Below, piece after piece: positions 1-6,579 of a stretch of DNA of 12,743 nt (position 1 is the first letter of the stretch; every line of letters begins with the position of its first letter). This stretch comes from Planctomycetota bacterium (GTDB taxonomy: Bacteria > Planctomycetota > Planctomycetia > Gemmatales > Gemmataceae), in contig JAGWVO010000070.1 in the NCBI GenBank assembly GCA_018970845.1, positions 1-12,743 on the forward strand, in the 5' to 3' direction. Under the pieces are notes generated by a model. That model had not been told where the DNA came from and ran no database searches. It saw only the letters and a list, made by a program, of their open reading frames with translations. A program made the translations under genes and the position numbers.

Positions 1-81
1 GAACACTTGCGCGCGAATGGCGATCGGCATGAAACCTGGTCGAGGCTGTTGCTGGATGATCCAAAAGCCCTGACAGACTAA
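1..81 (+). CDS. C-terminal end of an unidentified protein (partial)
   Basis: The frame is open from the first base of the window to a TAA stop, giving 26 residues that end in LLLDDPKALTD. The piece is too short to assign to a family, and I do not recognise it. What supports it as coding is the open frame, residue use like the rest of the window, and the tail-to-tail junction: its TAA overlaps the TAG stop of the minus-strand ftsQ-like gene by four bases, matching the convergent packing seen elsewhere here. It could be a chance open frame. Confidence 0.5.
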   Translation, partial: EHLRANGDRHETWSRLLLDDPKALTD

Positions 82-941
82 GGGGTCCGGATCGTCAGGT
101 CGGGCGGTTCGGCGCCTTCTTTCGACAGCCACTCCGTCAGGGCAACCAGCTTCTGGGCCGGAGAAGGTTCTCCCGCGACCTCATGCCCGGGGGATCTTCC
201 CCAACGGACCTCGCCTCGCGTGGTGTCAACGATCCAGTCCGTTTCCTTCTTTCTCAATGCTCGCACCTTGCCCGAAAGATTGCCCGAAGCCATCACGCCC
301 GCCAGCCGGGCCCCCTCCTCGACAATCCGTGAGGGCCAAGTCTTGCCGGGCGACTCGGGCCCCCTTTCGGGAACGGAGTCCAAAAGGGGCCAATCCCTGG
401 GGCCTTCCAATCGCGGGAGAAGCACCCCCGACGCGTCGACAAGCCTTTCGGCCTTGGCGCTGGCATCGGCAACCCTCAGCACTGGATCGCGAAACTTCAG
501 GTCGACCCGCGCGCCTGTCGCTGGAGACACGGTCACCGTCCGGACTTCTGCCACCCATGGATGGCTCCTGAACGCGGCGGACAGCCTGGCGGGAAGGTCA
601 CGATCGAGAAGGGAAAGGGTTTCAGCCGATCCGGAAAGGAACCGGACCTCGGTAAGGAAAGCCTCCCGACCCATCCCGCGCGGTGAAAGCACTTCCACGC
701 GGTTGAACGGAATCTGATAGGCGCCAGCCTTGTCCAAGTCGTTCCTGACCCTGATGTCGAGGCCCCAAAGGCCAAGCCAGCAAAGGCCACCCAGGCCGAT
801 GCCCACGAGCACCAACAAACCGGCCAGCGAGTAGGTTCGCTTGGAGCGACGGGTTCGGACGGAGGTGGAATCATCGCCCTTGGGCGACTTGGCGCGCCTG
901 GGTGGCTTGTCCTCACCAGATGCTGATTTGCCGCTCGACAT
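78..941 (-). CDS. ftsQ: FtsQ/DivIB-like cell division protein (POTRA domain, single membrane span)
   Basis: The product is a bitopic membrane protein of 287 residues. A basic, Ser/Arg-rich cytoplasmic tail (about 1-36) is followed by one hydrophobic segment (about 38-60) and an extracytoplasmic part. The stretch at about 80-155 reads as a POTRA domain of the FtsQ type: a region around LSLLDRD, then SHPWV, then a basic and hydrophobic strand ending near DPVLRV, followed by a LVDASGVLLPRL segment typical of the FtsQ beta domain. FtsQ links early and late divisome proteins and sits in mur/fts clusters, and the gene before it is murB-like, which supports the call. The start overlaps the murB-like stop by 29 bases. 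An ATG at 941 is preceded directly by an in-frame TTG at 944, and the GGGAG upstream fits the TTG slightly better, so the start is uncertain by one codon. Sequence conservation is low, as is usual for FtsQ. Confidence 0.75.
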   Translation of the reverse strand: MSSGKSASGEDKPPRRAKSPKGDDSTSVRTRRSKRTYSLAGLLVLVGIGLGGLCWLGLWGLDIRVRNDLDKAGAYQIPFNRVEVLSPRGMGREAFLTEVRFLSGSAETLSLLDRDLPARLSAAFRSHPWVAEVRTVTVSPATGARVDLKFRDPVLRVADASAKAERLVDASGVLLPRLEGPRDWPLLDSVPERGPESPGKTWPSRIVEEGARLAGVMASGNLSGKVRALRKKETDWIVDTTRGEVRWGRSPGHEVAGEPSPAQKLVALTEWLSKEGAEPPDLTIRTP

Positions 942-1785
942 CAATGTGGAACCGCTCCCGAACGCGTTGACGCATGGCCTCGATCAAATTGATGATATCG
1001 GCCGGACGCGCCGGCGATCGAACAACGATGAAGTTCGGATTCCTGTCGCTAACCTCGGCACACCCCTCGGATTTTCTTGCGACGTCCGATTTCCGCAACA
1101 GGTCAACGGCGTCATGTCCGCGGAAAATCGGTCCGATCGTGTTGGCCCTAAGAGGTTCGCGTATGCGCCTTTCAATCCAGCAGCGCTTGAGGCGCTGCAC
1201 CACCGGTTCCTGTCCCGTCGCTTCCAGACGGAATTCAATCTCAACGATGATGGCGCTGGGAAACGGGTCATGCCTGTTTTCCCCCTGGTGGAGCATGGCG
1301 GCGTCCAGCTCCTCGACCCGACCGGAGGCGGATACCGCCCTGATCCGGTCCACCTGCTCGACCAGGCCGCCCTCCCCCTCGGGAACCCGAAGCCGCAGGG
1401 CGCCCGCAACGGTGCCGGGTTCACCCACAAGGTGCTCAAGGCCGGAAAGGCCGGAGCGTCCCGCCGCCTCGACGACCGAGGACAGGTGGGCGCCCGCTCC
1501 GGCGACAACCCGGTCGCCAACAACCGAAACGCGGGTGAATTCCGCGCCGCTCAACGCCAGGACAACACCCTGCACCGAATCCTTGGAAACAATGACATGC
1601 CGGCCGGAACCCAGCACCCGGATCGGTTGTCCGTCGCTCGCGGCAGCGGAAATAACCTTGCCCAACTCCTCCCTGGTCCTGGGCAACGCCAGGTAATCGG
1701 CTTTCCCGCCGAGTCCCAACGACAGGTGGGGTGCCAAATCCCCGTTTTTGAACACCAGTCCCGAGAGTGAATCGAGTGCCCCCAT
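913..1785 (-). CDS. murB: MurB-like FAD-fold protein with substituted catalytic residues
   Basis: The 290-residue product aligns along its length with UDP-N-acetylenolpyruvoylglucosamine reductase, which makes UDP-MurNAc for peptidoglycan. Recognisable stations are GLGGKADY (24-31), VLGSGRHVIV (57-66, where MurB has GGGSN), AGAGAHL (95-101), GLSGLEHL and EPGTVAGA (112-129), RHDPF with the conserved Arg171, EPLRANTIGPIFR (210-222) and NPNFIV (249-254). In MurB the GPIF position reads GS-F with the catalytic Ser; here it is Pro219. The catalytic Glu in the C-terminal LE-x-EV motif is Gln286. The FAD-loop Ser-Asn is Arg-His. It may therefore be a pseudoenzyme or have a changed reaction. The start is ATG 1785, with GGGAGG upstream; in-frame ATGs at 1821 and 1806 lie on or just after a -10-like TATAAA and look non-coding. 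It is cotranscribed with the ftsQ-like gene. Confidence 0.8.
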   Translation of the reverse strand: MGALDSLSGLVFKNGDLAPHLSLGLGGKADYLALPRTREELGKVISAAASDGQPIRVLGSGRHVIVSKDSVQGVVLALSGAEFTRVSVVGDRVVAGAGAHLSSVVEAAGRSGLSGLEHLVGEPGTVAGALRLRVPEGEGGLVEQVDRIRAVSASGRVEELDAAMLHQGENRHDPFPSAIIVEIEFRLEATGQEPVVQRLKRCWIERRIREPLRANTIGPIFRGHDAVDLLRKSDVARKSEGCAEVSDRNPNFIVVRSPARPADIINLIEAMRQRVRERFHIDVERQISIW

Positions 1786-1825
1786 TTTCCCGCCTCCCAA
1801 CCGCATTGCGAACAGGAACATCTAG

Positions 1826-1831
1826 TTTATA
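1826..1831 (-). promoter_or_regulatory. Candidate -10 element of the murB-ftsQ unit
   Basis: Read on the minus strand this is TATAAA, five of six matches to the sigma-70 -10 consensus, in a short AT-rich patch of an otherwise GC-rich region. Transcription would start close to position 1820, which supports the murB-like start at ATG 1785 rather than at the ATG at 1821. No convincing -35 box is seen at the usual spacing. Confidence 0.4.
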
Positions 1832-1869
1832 CGGGGCGGGGTTGCCCGTCGTTTCTTGTTCCGGCCCGC

Positions 1870-1875
1870 TAACAT
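1870..1875 (+). promoter_or_regulatory. Candidate -10 element placing the transcript start on the queC ATG
   Basis: TAACAT matches the -10 consensus at four of six bases and ends six bases before the queC ATG at 1882. A start about seven bases downstream would coincide with that ATG, and no Shine-Dalgarno sequence precedes the gene. Both facts fit a leaderless transcript. No -35 box is obvious. Confidence 0.3.
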
Positions 1876-1881
1876 GATTTC

Positions 1882-2586
1882 ATGCGACAGGATGCACGAA
1901 CTCATTCACCCGCGCCCGACGCCGCCGTTCTGGTCAGCGGTGGCCTCGACAGCGCCATTCTGGCCGGATTGTGGGCCCGCGACCGTTTTGTGCAGCCGAT
2001 CTATGTGCGCTGCGGCCTCTGGTGGGAGGATCAGGAATCGGCGCACTGCCGGGATTTCCTTGAAGCCCTTGGCACTCAGCGGATGCTCCCTCTCCTCGAA
2101 CTGGCCCAGCCAGTCGCTGACATCTATGGAAATCATTGGAGCCTCACGGGTCTTGGAGTTCCCTCTGCTGATTCCCCCGATGATGCCGTGTTCCTTCCAG
2201 GTCGAAATGTCCTCCTTCTCGCGAAGGCCCTGTTGCTTTGCCACATTCGAGGCATCCGGACCCTCGGCCTCGCGCCCTTGGGCACGAATCCCTTTCCCGA
2301 CGCAACACCCGAATTTTTCAAGGCCATGGCCAGCATTGTGAACACCGCTGTCGGCGGGTCGGTCATCGTGGAACTTCCGTTCCTGAGCATGCGAAAACAG
2401 CAGGTCATGGAGTTGGGACGCGACATGCCGCTGGCCAAGACCTTCTCATGCATCCGGCCCGAGAAGGGCATGCATTGCGGCGCCTGCAACAAGTGCGCTG
2501 AAAGGATCGCGGCGTTCCATTCCGCCGGCATGCGCGACCCGACACCCTATGCCACGCCAACCGGGAGCCAGCCATGCACGCCGTGA
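1882..2586 (+). CDS. queC: 7-cyano-7-deazaguanine (preQ0) synthase, divergent QueC
   Basis: QueC converts 7-carboxy-7-deazaguanine to preQ0 using ATP and ammonia, in the route to queuosine and other 7-deazapurines. The 234-residue product has the N-type ATP pyrophosphatase loop SGGLDS (19-24), a PGRN motif (106-109) and a C-terminal zinc-site pattern with Cys190, Cys199, Cys202 and Cys205, all hallmarks of the family. The segment after strand two reads YVRCGLWWED (41-50), where typical QueC has a YGQRH-type motif, so this is a divergent branch. The start is the only plausible one before the ATP loop and lacks a Shine-Dalgarno sequence. The queD gene overlaps its 3' end by 13 bases, which strongly supports the pathway assignment. 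Other QueC-like amidotransfer reactions cannot be excluded. Confidence 0.85.
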   Translation: MRQDARTHSPAPDAAVLVSGGLDSAILAGLWARDRFVQPIYVRCGLWWEDQESAHCRDFLEALGTQRMLPLLELAQPVADIYGNHWSLTGLGVPSADSPDDAVFLPGRNVLLLAKALLLCHIRGIRTLGLAPLGTNPFPDATPEFFKAMASIVNTAVGGSVIVELPFLSMRKQQVMELGRDMPLAKTFSCIRPEKGMHCGACNKCAERIAAFHSAGMRDPTPYATPTGSQPCTP

Positions 2587-2975
2587 CGCGCGAGATCCAT
2601 TTCTGCTACGGCCACCGGCTTCTTGATTACCCGGGAAAATGCCGGCACCTGCATGGACATAACGGGATCGCCGTCATCACCATGGAATCCCCTTCGCTGG
2701 ACTCCTTGGGGATGGTTGTCGACTTCGGCAAGCTCAAGGCCGTCGTGGGCTCGTGGATCGACAACCACCTCGACCACCGGATGATCATGCACCGCGACGA
2801 TCCGGCCCTCTCCTACCTGCTTTCGCAAGGCGAGCCGGTGTTCGTGATGGATTGCAACCCCACCGCCGAGAACATCGCCAAGCTCATTTACGACAAGTCA
2901 CGGGAGGCGGGTTTTCCCGTCGTTGAGGTGAAGCTTTGGGAGACGGAATCCTGCCACGCGACCTATCGGGACTGA
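2574..2975 (+). CDS. queD: 6-carboxy-5,6,7,8-tetrahydropterin synthase, QueD
   Basis: QueD belongs to the 6-pyruvoyltetrahydropterin synthase family and turns 7,8-dihydroneopterin triphosphate into 6-carboxytetrahydropterin, two steps before the QueC reaction. The 133-residue product has a normal length. It shows the zinc ligands His14, His27 and His29 and the catalytic Cys23 in the family pattern C-x3-HGH, a central DFGKLK, an LDHRM segment around residue 66 and a C-terminal WETESCHATY segment carrying the conserved Glu. A GGGAG sequence six bases before the ATG supports the start. The 13-base overlap with queC points to one operon. The 3' end overlaps the convergent ATP-grasp gene by 13 bases. 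Confidence 0.9.
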   Translation: MHAVTREIHFCYGHRLLDYPGKCRHLHGHNGIAVITMESPSLDSLGMVVDFGKLKAVVGSWIDNHLDHRMIMHRDDPALSYLLSQGEPVFVMDCNPTAENIAKLIYDKSREAGFPVVEVKLWETESCHATYRD

Positions 2976-4024
2976 CTCGGGGCGAATCCCCCCCGCGCAT
3001 GGGCTTGGCGGACCAGCCTAATCGCGAATTCCCTGTGCGTCATGAAGCGGATGTCCTCGATGGCGCTCGCCAGGCAGGCCAGCGGACTGAAATCAGGATT
3101 CGGATTCACTTCGAGAACATGCGGGTTGCCGGAAGCGTCGCATCGGAAATCCACGCGGCCGTAGTCGCGGATTCCTACCGCGGCGCACGACTTGCGGGCC
3201 AAATCAGCCAACCTGCCCTGCAGTTCCGGGGGAATGTTCGCGGGGTAGTCGACCGGAGTGGAATTGAAGTCCGCCGATTCGACCAACCATTTGGCATCGT
3301 AGGTGAAGATGGGCCACCTTCCGGGACCGCGCTCATCAAAGCGGATTTCCGAGGCCGGCATCACTGAGACCTCGGGGCATTCCACCACCACCACGCTGAA
3401 CTCACGGCCTTCCAAGTAGGGTTCCACAAGGACCGGCGCGCCAAACTGCTCGAGCATGAGCGCCACCCGCCTGGAAAGCGCCTCCTGCGAGGTGACCACG
3501 CTTCCATGGTCAACCCCGATGCTCGCGTCCTGGCCGGCCGGTTTCACGATGACAGGCCAATCGAACGGGCAGGCCGGAACTCGGGCGTCGTTGATCACCA
3601 GGCAATCGGTCACGGGAAGCCCGAGGCCCCTTAGAAGCGCCTTGGTGCGGGGTTTGTTCCTGGCCAGCGCAAGAGTGGTGGATGGTGAACCTGTGAAAGG
3701 TATTCCAAGCCATTCCAGCAGGCCGGCCACCGTGCTTTCGGTCTCGTAATGGGTCGCCAGGCCTTCGAAGAAGTTGAAGACAACATCAGGCCGCGCATCG
3801 GCTAGCTTTTGGAGCAGGACGCCAGGTTCGCGCACGCCGAACTTGCTGACCTCGAAACCGCCCTCGGAAAGATATTTTTCAACCTCCCCGACCGTGAAGA
3901 CGATTTCGTGCTCGGACTCGGCCTCCTTGTGGCCGACGGCCAGGACCGGTTCGTTGTAAAGGATGCCCACTCGGAGGGGTTGCCGACTGGAGGAGGCTGT
4001 CATGCGGTCACCCTGGTTTTTCAT
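2963..4024 (-). CDS. Ddl-type ATP-grasp ligase, second of a pair
   Basis: The 353-residue product belongs to the D-alanine--D-alanine ligase-related ATP-grasp family, cytoplasmic enzymes that activate a carboxylate as acyl phosphate and join it to an amine. Visible are a preATP-grasp N-terminus with ESEHEIVF (36-43), VFNFFEG (82-88), GIPFTGS (107-113), VIVKPAGQDASIGV (158-171) with the ATP lysine Lys161, EPYLEGREFSV (201-211), YDAKW (242-246), and metal ligands Asp292, Glu305 and Asn307. It has NPNPD at 307-311, where true Ddl has N-T-x-P-G, and FN-x2-EG in place of the Ddl substrate loop, so D-Ala-D-Ala synthesis is not the likely reaction. The ATG overlaps the stop of the upstream ligase as ATGA, suggesting translational coupling. 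A second in-frame ATG at 4003 has a better placed AGGGTGA and could be the real start. The substrates are unknown; the operon with kamA suggests an amino acid such as beta-lysine. Confidence 0.85.
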   Translation of the reverse strand: MKNQGDRMTASSSRQPLRVGILYNEPVLAVGHKEAESEHEIVFTVGEVEKYLSEGGFEVSKFGVREPGVLLQKLADARPDVVFNFFEGLATHYETESTVAGLLEWLGIPFTGSPSTTLALARNKPRTKALLRGLGLPVTDCLVINDARVPACPFDWPVIVKPAGQDASIGVDHGSVVTSQEALSRRVALMLEQFGAPVLVEPYLEGREFSVVVVECPEVSVMPASEIRFDERGPGRWPIFTYDAKWLVESADFNSTPVDYPANIPPELQGRLADLARKSCAAVGIRDYGRVDFRCDASGNPHVLEVNPNPDFSPLACLASAIEDIRFMTHREFAIRLVRQAHARGGFAPSQSR

Positions 4025-5010
4025 CCCCTGGAGCGCAATCCATGCCTCTCCGTGGCGGCGCGCAGGATGCGCGCGATCACCCCGGCATGATCGAGTCCGT
4101 GCCCCTTGGCCAGGATGCAGAGATCGCCGGTGCGGGGATCAAGCCCTGGCAACGGATTGATCTCAAGGAAGTAGGGCACCCCGTCACGAATCCTGAAATC
4201 CATACGAGCGATGTCCCGAATTTCGAGGATATCGAGTATTTTCCCGGCCGCCGCGAACAAGGCGGCGTTCACGTAATCACCAAGGCGGGCAGGCGCCTCG
4301 TAATCAACCTGGTTCTCCCAGTCGCGCTTGACCTCAAGGCTGTAAATGAAAGGTCCCTTCGCCTTGCGAGGCAGGACGCGCATCGCGCCCATCCACCACG
4401 GCGCGTTTCCGATCGCCGCCACGGTGACCTCGTCTCCGTCGATGAATTCCTCCACAAGCACCGGCTGGCGATAGGCGCCAAGCATCTCCATGACTCGGGC
4501 GCGCAATTCTCCCCTGTCATGAACCAGGCTCGTGGAACGGATTCCCTTGCTGGAGCCTTCCCATGCGGGCTTCACCACCGCCGGCACGGGCAAATCATCA
4601 AGAGGGTCGTCAGGGGAGTTGACAGTCCGGCCCAAGGGCACGCGGATCCCCCTCTCCGCGACAAGGCAACGGGTCCACCCCTTGTCCATGGCCACGGACA
4701 AGGTGGCGGGATCGGATCCTGTGAAGGGAATGCCAAGGGTTTCGCATATCGCGGGAACCCGGGACTCCCGGCTACGGCTGGTCCCCCTTCCCTCGGCGAT
4801 GTTGAAAACGAGATCGGGCGGATTGTCGAGCAAGGCCCGCACCAGTTCAGGGCCGTTGCCAAGCCTCTCAACCACATGGCCCAACGAACGCATGGACCCG
4901 GCGAGCGCCTCGAGCGTCGCCGGGGAGTCGAATTCTTCCTGCCAGTCATCGGGAGCGCCGGGCGGGGCAGATCCGTCTAGCTTGGCGTCGAAGGTAAGCC
5001 CGATCCGCAT
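4021..5010 (-). CDS. Ddl-type ATP-grasp ligase, first of a pair
   Basis: A 329-residue ATP-grasp enzyme of the D-Ala-D-Ala ligase-related group. Motifs are VFNIAEG (68-74), GIPFTGSDPATLSVAMDK (93-110), VVKPAWEGSSKGI (145-157, Lys147), VEEFIDGDEVTV (186-197), Tyr223 with Glu226 and Lys228 in the Ddl tyrosine-loop region, and metal ligands Asp271, Glu283 and Asn285 in EINPLPGL. It keeps the Ddl-like N-x2-P-G but has FN-x2-EG in the N-terminal substrate region, so the acceptor probably differs from D-alanine. It is not a recent copy of the downstream ligase: the two differ throughout. ATG 5010 was chosen because MRIGLTFD is the expected first strand; the frame stays open upstream to a potential start at 5160, but that would lie inside kamA. 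It begins ten bases after the kamA stop with no clear ribosome binding site, suggesting reinitiation. Confidence 0.85.
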   Translation of the reverse strand: MRIGLTFDAKLDGSAPPGAPDDWQEEFDSPATLEALAGSMRSLGHVVERLGNGPELVRALLDNPPDLVFNIAEGRGTSRSRESRVPAICETLGIPFTGSDPATLSVAMDKGWTRCLVAERGIRVPLGRTVNSPDDPLDDLPVPAVVKPAWEGSSKGIRSTSLVHDRGELRARVMEMLGAYRQPVLVEEFIDGDEVTVAAIGNAPWWMGAMRVLPRKAKGPFIYSLEVKRDWENQVDYEAPARLGDYVNAALFAAAGKILDILEIRDIARMDFRIRDGVPYFLEINPLPGLDPRTGDLCILAKGHGLDHAGVIARILRAATERHGLRSRG

Positions 5011-5020
5011 GCTTTGACCG

Positions 5021-6436
5021 TCATGGCCCCGCCCCGCACCCTGGGGATCCATTCCCCTCGGATTCGATTCCGCTGCCGGAAACGGGTTCATCAGGAGTGG
5101 TATATCCGGCCGGGGGCGAATCGGAAACCATCCGCAGCGCGCGACGGCGCATGCGCTCATTGTTTTCAGGCATCAGCATCGACCGATAGCCATGAAGAAG
5201 AGAACTGACGCCGCGCGTCGGCGTTGAGCGGGTTGTCGCCGGCTTGTCCTGGGCCTGGTAACGAACCGACATGCCCTCGTAGTTGCGCAGGACGACGGCA
5301 TCATCCGAAGCGCTGATGAGGTAATTCGGCATGACGGGGATCTTGCCCCCGCCATGCGGGCTGTCGACCACATAGGTGGGTATCGCCAAGCCTGACATGT
5401 GGCCGCGGAGGCCTTCCATGATCTCCATGCCCTTCCACACCGAGGTGCGGAAATGGCCAGCTCCAATCACGGGGTCGCAGTGGAACAGGTAGTACGGGCG
5501 AACCTTGATGCGCAGCAGGGCCCGCAGTAGCGCCCTCATGGTGCCAAGGTCGTCGTTGACCCCCTTGAGCAGCACGGAATGGTTGTTCACCGGAATGCCA
5601 CGGGCCAGAAGCGACTTGACACCCCGGGCGGCCTCCTGGGTGATTTCCCTGGGATGGTTGAAGTGGGTCTGAACCCAGACCTTGCCCACCTTCTCGATCA
5701 GGTCGAGCAACTGCGTGTCGCGCAACCGCATGGGCAGCGTGACGGGCACCCGGGTGCCGATGCGAATCACATCGACATGGGGCATCGCGGCAAGGTTCTC
5801 AAGGAAGAACGCCAGCTTGTTCATGTTCAGGGTGAGGGGATCGCCGCCAGAGAGGATCACATCCCTGATCTCGGGATGATTGCGGACATAATCAATCATC
5901 CGCTGGTCGTTGCCGGAGATCTTGTCGAATCCGCCATGCACCATGGTCGCGCGCTTCCTGGTGCAGAAGCGGCAGTACATGGTGCAGACATGCGTGGAAA
6001 CGATCAGGGCCCGGTCGGGATACCTGTGGGTCAACCCGGGCACCGGGGAGTCGAGGTCCTCCTCCAAGGGGTCCTCAAGTTCGTATCCGGATGGATTCTC
6101 AGCCTCGAGAGGCGACGGGACCGATTGGGCCCGGATCGGGTCGGCGGGATTTTCGGCGTCGATCAGCGAGAAGTAGTAAGGGGGAATGGCGAGCTTGTAG
6201 TCCCGTTCCAGTTCGCCGATCGCCTTGAGCTCGTTCTCCGCGAAGGGGAGGAGGTCGCGCAACTGGCGGGCGGTCTTAATGGAGTTCTGGACCTGCCACC
6301 GCCAGTCATTCCACTGGCTTTCGGGAACATTTCGCCAGATGGGGTTCCTGCGGGGTTGGCCCGGGGGCTCGTCGTCTTCGTGAGGGGGGCGCTGGGAAGC
6401 GGAAGCGTTGACGGGTCGCGCGTCGAGATGGCTCAC
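5021..6436 (-). CDS. kamA: Lysine 2,3-aminomutase (KamA family radical SAM enzyme)
   Basis: KamA interconverts L-lysine and L-beta-lysine using a [4Fe-4S] cluster, S-adenosylmethionine and PLP. In this 471-residue product the cluster cysteines are Cys151, Cys155 and Cys158 (C-x3-C-x2-C), Lys365 in HGGGK is the PLP lysine, and Arg160, Asp321 and Asp358 match the residues that bind the carboxylate and alpha-amino group of lysine. Glutamate 2,3-aminomutase replaces those two aspartates, so lysine is the likely substrate. The N-terminal WNDWRWQVQNSIKT is also typical. The Cys-x-Cys-x2-Cys zinc site found near the C-terminus of the clostridial enzyme is absent, and about 35 extra polar residues follow the conserved end. 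The start is a GTG with GAGG seven bases upstream. It is first in an operon with two ATP-grasp ligases. No beta-lysine acetyltransferase (AblB) lies nearby, so osmolyte synthesis is not indicated. Confidence 0.93.
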   Translation of the reverse strand: MSHLDARPVNASASQRPPHEDDEPPGQPRRNPIWRNVPESQWNDWRWQVQNSIKTARQLRDLLPFAENELKAIGELERDYKLAIPPYYFSLIDAENPADPIRAQSVPSPLEAENPSGYELEDPLEEDLDSPVPGLTHRYPDRALIVSTHVCTMYCRFCTRKRATMVHGGFDKISGNDQRMIDYVRNHPEIRDVILSGGDPLTLNMNKLAFFLENLAAMPHVDVIRIGTRVPVTLPMRLRDTQLLDLIEKVGKVWVQTHFNHPREITQEAARGVKSLLARGIPVNNHSVLLKGVNDDLGTMRALLRALLRIKVRPYYLFHCDPVIGAGHFRTSVWKGMEIMEGLRGHMSGLAIPTYVVDSPHGGGKIPVMPNYLISASDDAVVLRNYEGMSVRYQAQDKPATTRSTPTRGVSSLLHGYRSMLMPENNERMRRRALRMVSDSPPAGYTTPDEPVSGSGIESEGNGSPGCGAGP

Positions 6437-6525
6437 CTGTCGGCCTCATCCATGAGTGACCGGCGAAGGCCGCTCTCGCGGCTAGGCGACACCAGCTGGG
6501 GTGCGCGCCTCCGGCCATGGGCAGG

Positions 6526-6553
6526 ATGTTAACGGGGGTGCCATTAAAAACAA
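6526..6553 (-). promoter_or_regulatory. Candidate kamA operon promoter
   Basis: On the minus strand TTGTTT (6548-6553) and TAACAT (6526-6531) stand 16 bases apart, matching the -35 box at three and the -10 box at four of six bases. The predicted start, near 6519, leaves a leader of about 80 bases before the kamA GTG. A 7-base inverted repeat lies across the same region. Confidence 0.35.
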
Positions 6554-6561
6554 GCCCGTTA
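6530..6561. repeat. Inverted repeat across the candidate kamA promoter
   Basis: TAACGGG (6530-6536) and CCCGTTA (6555-6561) are perfect complements separated by 18 bases. The left arm touches the candidate -10 box, and the right arm lies just beyond the -35 box. It could be a two-half-site operator or chance. Confidence 0.35.
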
Positions 6562-6579
6562 TGGCCGCCGCGGGCGCGA

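Noticed and set aside
841..1770. Long plus-strand open frame (309 codons) opposite the murB-like gene
   Set aside because: It is antisense to a gene with clear family motifs, its translation resembles no protein I know, and such mirror frames are common at high GC.
4042..4980. Plus-strand open frame (312 codons) opposite the first ATP-grasp gene
   Set aside because: The ATP-grasp motifs are on the minus strand; this frame has no ribosome site or recognisable domain.
2963..5010. The two ligases as a recent tandem duplication or as housekeeping Ddl
   Set aside because: They differ throughout and in their C-terminal motifs (NPLPG versus NPNPD), and both lack the Ddl-type N-terminal substrate loop.
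5011..5160. 50-codon N-terminal extension of the first ATP-grasp ligase into kamA
   Set aside because: The expected first beta strand starts at ATG 5010; the extension is Pro/Gly-rich and out of frame within kamA.
5021..6436. Radical SAM gene as the missing queE
   Set aside because: The KamA-specific PLP lysine and lysine-binding aspartates are present and the length is twice that of QueE.
5579..6532. Plus-strand open frame (317 codons) opposite kamA
   Set aside because: Antisense to the best-supported enzyme in the window, with no coding signature of its own.
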